A stretch of DNA of 64,000 bases from positions 365,931,667 through 365,995,666 of the forward strand of contig NC_081415.1 of NCBI RefSeq assembly GCF_030272615.1. The letters are read 5' to 3'. Below the pieces are notes generated by a model. The model did no database searches. It saw only the letters and a program-made list of their open reading frames with translations, and had not been told where the DNA came from. Shown in pieces: positions 57,516 through 64,000 of the stretch. How positions within the stretch are numbered: the stretch's first letter is position 1; every line of letters starts with the position of its first letter. Source of the stretch: Cryptomeria japonica (Eukaryota; Streptophyta; Pinopsida; Cupressales; Cupressaceae). Made by a program: the position numbers and the translations under genes.

Positions 57516-60500
57516 ATGGTCATGTAAGTGATGCAATTTTTTATGAGAAATGATCAAATATCTTAGTCTTATTTTGATTTAAACAAAGCCAAATAGGGGG
57601 GAAGATGCAACCCTATTGATAAGGCTATGTATATGTGATTACAAACTCCAAGTCTAGATTCAGATGAGGAATGATATATCCTGATGGTGAACCTTGTTGG
57701 AATATATAATCAGATGTGATAAAAGACCAATCTTTGATTGTGTGATAGAAAATTTGTTTCACTTTCTCAACCAGTGTTTCTAGCCTAGTTTTGCTTACTG
57801 TGAAGACTGAACTAGGCACTAGACGAAAATGGGTATCTGAAAAGGTGTTCAATTTTTTTTGAAAATGCCTGGAAGTGCCCTCTGCTTTAAATGTGCAGCT
57901 TTAGATGTGTGTGTGAAAAAGTGAACTTGTAGCTGCAAGCACAACACTTCAATTAAGTCATTATATACATGGTTAGTAATCAATAATCAATAAGTAATAA
58001 ACCATAGCAAAGCGACCAATTGCCTTCTAAAAGATGCGAGTATAAGATTGCTCTCAGATTTTTATAAGCAATACCGGTGACTAGACTACACCAAGACGAA
58101 GGATTTAATCTATATGATATTAACTATATGGATGCAAGATGGATGAATAATTCAAGTAATAATCAATTCAAGCAACAATGGATGCAAGCAATAATGAATG
58201 GAAAATGGATGCAAACAATCTGAAAAGCACAATAAACTTCAATGAATCCAGAGCGAAATTAGCGTGATAATAACCTCCAAGCGTTTTCTCAAAAATCTTT
58301 GGGGTAAATTGGAATGAGAGCCGAAGACTGAATTTATAGAGAATCACAAGAGAGATGATGAAAAAGCTTAATTTTGGATTAATTGAAATAATTGAGAAAT
58401 CATGTTCAGTTAACCTTGAGATAGATTCCAATTATAGTTTAATTGAAATGCATTCAAATTAGAAGTCCAAGTTGCATTGGGAAATAATAATAAATTAATT
58501 CCATGCATATCTAATAAAAATAGATAATTCTTTAATTTATTCAAGAAAAAGGTCTTTTCAATGCAACTGAACTTCTTTTTCTGAAAAGCTTTGAGTTCCA
58601 ATTTTAGAGAATAATTCAATAATTCAATTAAATTGCTTTTCTGATTTCAAGTTCTAAATTTAGAAAAAGAAATAATATCTCAAGTTTGATTTCTCTCTCA
58701 ATTCAATTCTTTTTTTTTAATTTTCAATTCAACTCTTGTAATAAATTAATCCTTTTGTAACAAATTAATCCTTTTTGCATGATTGAATGGCAAATTTATT
58801 AATTAATTAAATATGCAAGGATATTTAATAAATTAAAATGGGATAATTGATCAAAATGATATTATTGGAAATGATTTGATTAATTAAATAAATATTTAAT
58901 TAATATTGAGTAGTTGATTTGCCATGTGATATTTGATGATTAAAGAATTAATAATGTGCTCAAGATTGATTTAATTGCCTTTGGTTAGGACCTTTGTGAT
59001 GTTGTCGAGATTAGGGGCCCATGATTTAGATGACCATTTTTAGGGTATTACATCAGACACGCTATAAAAATTTGTGTATGCGCTAAACTGTGAGTCAAAT
59101 GCGCGACTGCACACAACAAATGCACAACTTTGGACTTTATATGTTCTACTATAGTTTTACCTTAGTCAAATGTGATGCTTTCAATATTAGATGCGCTAAT
59201 TTGTTGGTTAAATGGGAAATTCTGAGGGTCAGGTGCATAATTATGTTTATCAAATGTGCAAAACTGCACTATGTATGTGCTAAACTGCTCTGATTTTGAC
59301 TGTTTTAACTATTTTTGACTATTTTGATAAAGTTTTGAGAACTGATAGTTGGATTTTTGTAATAATTGGATGTTTTCCTTGTGTGGTATGATCATAAACA
59401 CAACAAACACTTGTTAAATCACTTTTTTCCCCTATTCTTCTAAACATGAAGTGTGTGTTCTAGGCTTTAAAGAAAGCCCAAGTTTTTCACAAGTATTGCA
59501 CATAGAAGACAAAATACAAGCAAGTTACCTAAACTAGATTGGCTTCACAAACTATTTATCAACCCACAACATGGTATCCTGTCAGCTCACATAGTCTTGT
59601 CAGCCCCCAAAGGGTGCTCGTGTTTTTGCCTTTGCGAGAGCTAGTGGAGTCCCATTATGAGCCTAGCAATAAGGACTTAAAAGGGGAGTTTGCACATAAG
59701 CTCAAGAGGAACATATGGTGAGTGTCTTTGGGAGATATTCTTCCCCCTCCTTGCATTGAGAGAATAGTAGTGTTCAGAGGTGAACCGGGTAGACTTATAT
59801 TTTAAATTGGTGCTAGTAAAGGTACCATTTGAGTGGTCATAATCATCAACATTTTCCACTCCGTTAAAGGAGGTCTCCTAGCTTGTAGAGTTTATGCTCT
59901 ACAAGTTTTCACACACCATATAGATACTAAGGAAGACATGATGTTGTTATGACAACATGTAACACTCGTCGCTTGCAACTTTCATCACAAACACATTTAT
60001 TTATTTATAGTGGCTTGGATTAATTGGATTTAGTTGTTGCCACTTGGGTTGTTCCCTCTCACCTGGCCTTATAGGCTACTTGGGAAGCATGCACTCTAAA
60101 GATATGCACTACTTGAAAGAAAAAAAAAAGTCTAGGTGGGTTTGGCTTTTTTATCACCCAATTAAGGGGAGAGAATATTCCTACCAATTTTGACCTTAAG
60201 ACACAAAAGCAAGAATTAATTGTCCCCTAGATTAAAAACTAGATGCCTATTTTAAGAAAAAACAAGCACAAAGTTTTGTTGATTGATTCTTTGGCACGCG
60301 AATCTTTGACATGCGAATCTGCAATAAACATGTTAGTAGCTTGCAAGTTGAGATCTTTGACCTGCAGAACAACAACTTGCAGACAACAATTGAACACTTA
60401 TTCTTAGAAAAATTAACTTTTAATAGCAGAAATCATATGCATTATTTTGAGAATTGAATGTGTTAAATTGTTAATTATATGTGTTATTTTGCAACTTAAA

Positions 60501-60757
60501 TGCTCTATTATGAAATGCAAATGCGTAGAATTGAAAAAAAATGTGCAGAAATTGAATGTGTGACTGTAAAATTAAATGCATTGAAATCAAGGTCATATGT
60601 GCTAAAACAAGTTTCATATGCGTTGTTATGAGTGTTAAATGCGCTATTCTAGAATCTTCTTGTGTTTTCCTAATTAGATGCGCTAAACTAGGTGTTGTAT
60701 GCGCGAAAACATGTTCTTTGTTCATTGAAATACCTGCAAATGAAAGTTCAAATTCTG
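57516..60757. repeat. Repeat Y, copy 2, with intact CACTA target site
   Basis: The block starts gatggtcatgtaagtgatg and matches copy 1 (8551-9512 and 55519-56613), except for a solo LTR at 57906-59052. The uninterrupted junction gtttttgcctttgcg at 59622-59636 is the empty site for the 46-kb CACTA insertion. No coding region is visible; quasi-periodic words occur at 59050-59300 and 60280-60740. Confidence 0.85.
57906..59052. repeat. Solo LTR of 1147 bp in repeat Y copy 2
   Basis: It starts TGTGTGTGAAAAAG and ends GGGTATTACA. It is flanked by ttaga (57901-57905) and tcaga (59053-59057), a 5-bp duplication with one mismatch, and is absent from Y copy 1, which reads tttagacacgc straight through. 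No internal element sequence is seen. Confidence 0.75.
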
Positions 60758-60782
60758 CAAGAAAAGGTCAAATCTGAGCAAT

Positions 60783-60802
60783 GAGCCCCATGGTGGGTGC
60801 CA
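60783..60802 (-). promoter_or_regulatory. Primer binding site of a minus-strand gypsy element
   Basis: The minus strand reads TGGCACCCACCATGGGGCTC, of the TGGYGCCCACCGTGGGGC type found in Tat-like gypsy elements. On that strand the next sequence is repeat Y copy 2 and then the gag at 57137, so Y would sit in the leader of that element. Confidence 0.6.
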
Positions 60803-60806
60803 AAAA

Positions 60807-61480
60807 TGTACACAAGAAAAGGGGGTTAGTACCTAGGTGTACCAATGAGACATTAGTATGATAAATTGAAATAAAATCATATAACTAAATGAAAATGCAA
60901 GATCTCTCATGAGCATCCCATTGTCCTTTATCTCCAAGGACTTAGTGAATCTACAATGTTAGTGTTGTCATATTATGCACATGATTCAACTAAATGACAA
61001 CTTAGAAAATGAAATATCTATAATGATGTGCAATTATGATAGGGTGAAAGATAAATACAAGATATACAAGCTAAGATTGAGCTAAAATGAGGATATAAAC
61101 ATGATATAAACAAGATCTTAAGTTAGAAGCATGCTAAATAAGCTAAACTAGACTAAATGGATGCATAAGCTAGATGAAATTGAGCATTAATTTGATGCAA
61201 AAACAAAAGATGATTTACATGTTGGAAATGGTTCTATTTATACTTTACAAGGCCAAGAGTGAGGTGGAATAGAATCAAGGGTTGACATTCAATCTGGATA
61301 ATTGGATGGTGAAGATGCAAAGATCATTTATGATAGAAGGACAAGTAGATGGAGGTTGAGAATTTATTGCCTTTAAGTCATGGGTCAAGGAGACAACCTA
61401 GATTAAATGAGCATGGGAACAAGCAAGGTCCAAGTACCCAAATGTAAGGTTCAAGTACCTATGATGTCAAGTCCAAGTAC
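60807..61480 (-). repeat. Probable 5' LTR of that minus-strand gypsy (partial)
   Basis: The LTR end on the minus strand would be ...TGTACA at 60807, four bases from the PBS. The rest is AT-rich and non-coding. Its far edge cannot be set because a LINE starts near 61480. A short triplicated caagtaccyatatg word lies at 61430-61485. Confidence 0.4.
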
Positions 61481-61489
61481 CTATATGAT

Positions 61490-62651
61490 GTGAGTATTTT
61501 TGACCAATTTTATTTGCAAAATAGCTATTTTCACTTGTCACATGCTGATGTGTTTGATGAGGTGGAAAAGGGGGTGAGGATGTATATTTGTAGGAAAATT
61601 CAAGTGGGTGAGGATGAGGGAATTTTGCAAATTTTTAGAAGAATTAGCGGCCATATGCCATTTCATTGGTCCCAAATTAGACCAAAAGAAAATTCAAGGA
61701 AAAATGGAGAATGTAGGAAATCACAAAGTTTCTCCTGTAAGGATTATTCATTGTTATTTAAAAAAAAGAAGAGGAGATAGATAAGATTCTCCAAGGCAAA
61801 TTATAGTCAATGGGCAATTATCTGTTGTATATTGAAAGGTGGTGCCCTAATTTTAACCCTCTAATTCTGGAACCCATTGACAAACCAATTTGGATTCATC
61901 TTTATAATCTCCCCAACGAATAGTGGTTGGAGGATTTCTTATAGAAAATTGACAGATGTTAGGGTTCCCTAATGGACATTAATGTTGACCTTGTAAATAA
62001 CGATTCATATTTGCTTGCAAGGGTTCAAATTGTAGTGACTAGGAAGATCAAATTGGACTTTGCGTACACGGGGACCATTGGATTCAACAATTAAAATCAA
62101 AAGAGGATAAGTAATTTTGTCTATGATGAAAGAAGTGAGATCATTATGAGCGCTAATGCTAGATCCCATCAAGAATAGTAGAGAAATGGATTCCAAAAGG
62201 TAAAAGATAGTCCCCCACGAGGACAATGGTGAAGGAGAATAAAGGTGATGGAAGTAAGGATAATATGAAACAAATAAATTTAGAACTAAGGGAATTTGAA
62301 GAAAAATAGAAGAATACAGAGGTAGGGCATGAAGCAAGGAAGGAAACAATGGTATCTAATGGGGTCTCTCAAAACACAATGAAGGAAATTGATTTGGCTA
62401 CTGCATATGTATCTAACTAAACGAATATTGGAAATTATATTTTGGTTTTGCTAGATGATCAATCTGGTGGTAAATGGGTTTTTGATGAGGATTTATCTGA
62501 AGAAGATGAATTAGGAATTATAGACCCTCATTTCTTTAGTCAGAGTACGAAAAAATACTTGGTAAAGATAAAAAGGGCAGGGGAAGGAAAACAAACAAAT
62601 AGAAAGAGAGAGGATGAAGCAACAAAAAAAAAACAAGGCTTATTATTGTAA
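61490..62651 (+). pseudogene. Second LINE: ORF1 with DUF4283-like domain
   Basis: The plus strand holds SQSFSCKDYSLLF, then in another frame MGNYLLYIERWCPNFNPL, DKPIWIHLYNLPNE, DINVDLVNNDSYLLARVQI and RKIKLDFAYTGTIGFNN, the C-terminal half of the plant LINE DUF4283/zinc knuckle ORF1. An acidic/basic tail follows (DEDLSEEDELGIIDPHFF to about 62649). Many stops and frame changes occur. No zinc knuckle is seen. The endonuclease starts 30 bases further on. Confidence 0.65.
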
Positions 62652-62681
62652 AAAAATTTCTTAAAATAGCTTGGGGGACAA

Positions 62682-64000
62682 TGAAGGTCCTCATGTGGAA
62701 TGTCAAGGGCCTCTTAGCCCTTGACAAGTGAAGCTTGGTTAAGCTCCATCTAGAGAAAGGGTTGGTTGACATCATCCTATTTCAAGTTACAAAAATCAAT
62801 CACTAGGAAGGAAGTAAATTCTTGAAATTTTGCAGGAGATGTGATTGATTTTTCTAAGATGTGTGTGGTTATTCGGTTGGGCTAGGAGTACTATGAAATC
62901 CTATTGTCATTGATGCAATGATGGTTTAATTTGATAATTGGTGGATGCTTTGCAATATCAGATGTCATATCACAAATCTAGAATTTTGAATATTTAATAT
63001 CTATAGGCCAACTCAAAAAAAGGATAAGGATTCATCGTGGTCAACTTTGAATAAAAGAATTAGTAGGATGTGAATGAATAACTGCATTTTAGGAGGTGAT
63101 TTCAATGCAACCCTTCACCTTAAAGATAAAATTGGTGGAATTACAAAAAATAATATAGTCATGATTGATTTCAAGAAAATTCATGGAAGATACTATTATA
63201 TTTGATGTTGTCCCCAAAAATAGACGTATACATGGACCAATAGGAAGATCAAATTCACTAACATATCAGAAAGATTGGATCTTTTTTTCCTAGAGCAATT
63301 GTGGATGAACAACAATATGCTACTCTCTTGATCTATCTTTCCGATCTCCATCTCTAATCACTTTTCCAGTGCTATTGAAGTTTTGAAGAAGGTACAAACC
63401 TATAAACAAATACTTTAACTTTGAAATCATGTGTGGAGAGATGATTTGTTGATTGGAAGACTAGAATTCTCATGGAAGGAAAACAATATCTACAAAGGAA
63501 TGATAAGCTATTGGTTTATGAAAAGAATGAACTTCATTCAAAACAAATTAAGGATATGGGACAAGGAATCATTTTTAAAAAAAAATATTGAAAAAGAATT
63601 AGTGGAGAACAAATTAAGCAATTTGAATGAAAAGATAATTAGGCATGACATATTCAAGAAATATTGTTTGAAACAAAAAGAGATTAGAGAAAATTTGTCA
63701 GAATTACTAGCAAGAGAGGAATTGTACTAGAAAGATAAAGCCAAGGAAACAAGGATAAAGTTTGGAGACTCAAACACAAAGTTATTTCATGCATTTGTCA
63801 AGGCAAAAATAACGTTGAATAGGATTGAGGGACTTATGTTGGTAGATGGAAATTGGTGTCATGACAAAGATGGTATAGGGGAGGTCACATTCATTTTTCA
63901 ATCACTTTTGGGTGGTGGATCGAGCTTGGATAGGGAGGAGATATTATATAACATTCCAAGCATAGTAACATCAGAAGATAACATAATGTTGTTGGAACCT
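62682..64000 (+). pseudogene. Second LINE: ORF2 endonuclease and start of RT region, runs off the window
   Basis: ORF2 starts MKVLMWNVKGLLALDK at 62682. It continues through IFNIYRPTQKKDK, CILGGDFNATLHLKDKIGG, TYTWTNRKIKFTNISERLD and, past a decayed SDH region, the endonuclease-RT linker WRDDLLIGRLEFSWKEN, FGDSNTKLFHAFVKAK and NRIEGLMLVDGNW. The window ends before the RT core. Stops occur about every 30-60 codons in the first half, fewer at the end. It is plant L1 type, independent of the minus-strand LINE at 11212-20770. Confidence 0.8.

Noticed and set aside
56170-60740. Periodic word fields considered as CRISPR or a tRNA cluster
   Set aside because: Words and spacing vary too much, there are no identical repeats, and the context is a plant retroelement leader.

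Overview
The window looks like nuclear DNA of a land plant with a large, retroelement-packed genome. A conifer or other gymnosperm is my best guess, but this is inference from element type, decay and AT-richness, and no single-copy host gene proves it. I see no bacterial operons, tRNA, rRNA or CRISPR. Almost everything is transposable-element DNA. Most coding regions carry in-frame stops and frameshifts.

Layout, left to right. Positions 1-3297 hold a decayed Ty3/gypsy polyprotein of the Tat type on the plus strand. Positions 3560-8546 hold a minus-strand Ty3/gypsy element (LTR, PBS, gag, protease), interrupted by a 5'-truncated Ty1/copia element (3915-6908). A repeat called Y here starts at 8551. 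Y is split at 9512 and resumes at 55519; a second, unsplit-at-that-point copy lies at 57516-60757.

The sequence splitting Y (9513-55518, 46.0 kb) has the ends of one CACTA (En/Spm) DNA transposon: CACTA...TAGTG termini, a 3-bp target duplication TGC on both sides, and the matching empty site in Y copy 2 at 59627-59629. Its own genes are on the minus strand. They are a DUF4216-bearing C-terminal piece of the TNP2-type transposase (53892-54960, with a shrunken second copy at 48570-49140) and a ten-exon TNPA/Transposase_24-like gene (37360-39701) containing a triplicated exon. The catalytic transposase domain is missing.

Inside the CACTA lies a stack of younger insertions. A copia element (about 11027-35036, LTR type B) carries a LINE in its 5' LTR (11212-20770, TSD ACCTATT) and a complete non-autonomous LTR element in its gag (22731-30406, TSD AGCAC). 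The copia's 3' LTR meets an inverted LTR copy, forming a 1-kb-armed inverted repeat. To the right are a 4.2-kb solo LTR with perfect TSD (41663-45885) and an unrecognised roughly 1000-residue reading frame (50375-53436). After Y copy 2, which contains another solo LTR (57906-59052), come the PBS and LTR of a minus-strand gypsy element and a second, plus-strand LINE running off the window end.

The most unusual content is three long accessory reading frames I cannot assign to a family: 25663-28992 inside the pol-less LTR element, 11443-13047 downstream of the LINE RNase H, and 50375-53436. All combine a globular helical N-terminal part with a charged linker or coiled-coil C-terminal part. The non-autonomous LTR element shares LTR ends, primer site and polypurine tract with its copia host element, which suggests cross-mobilisation.
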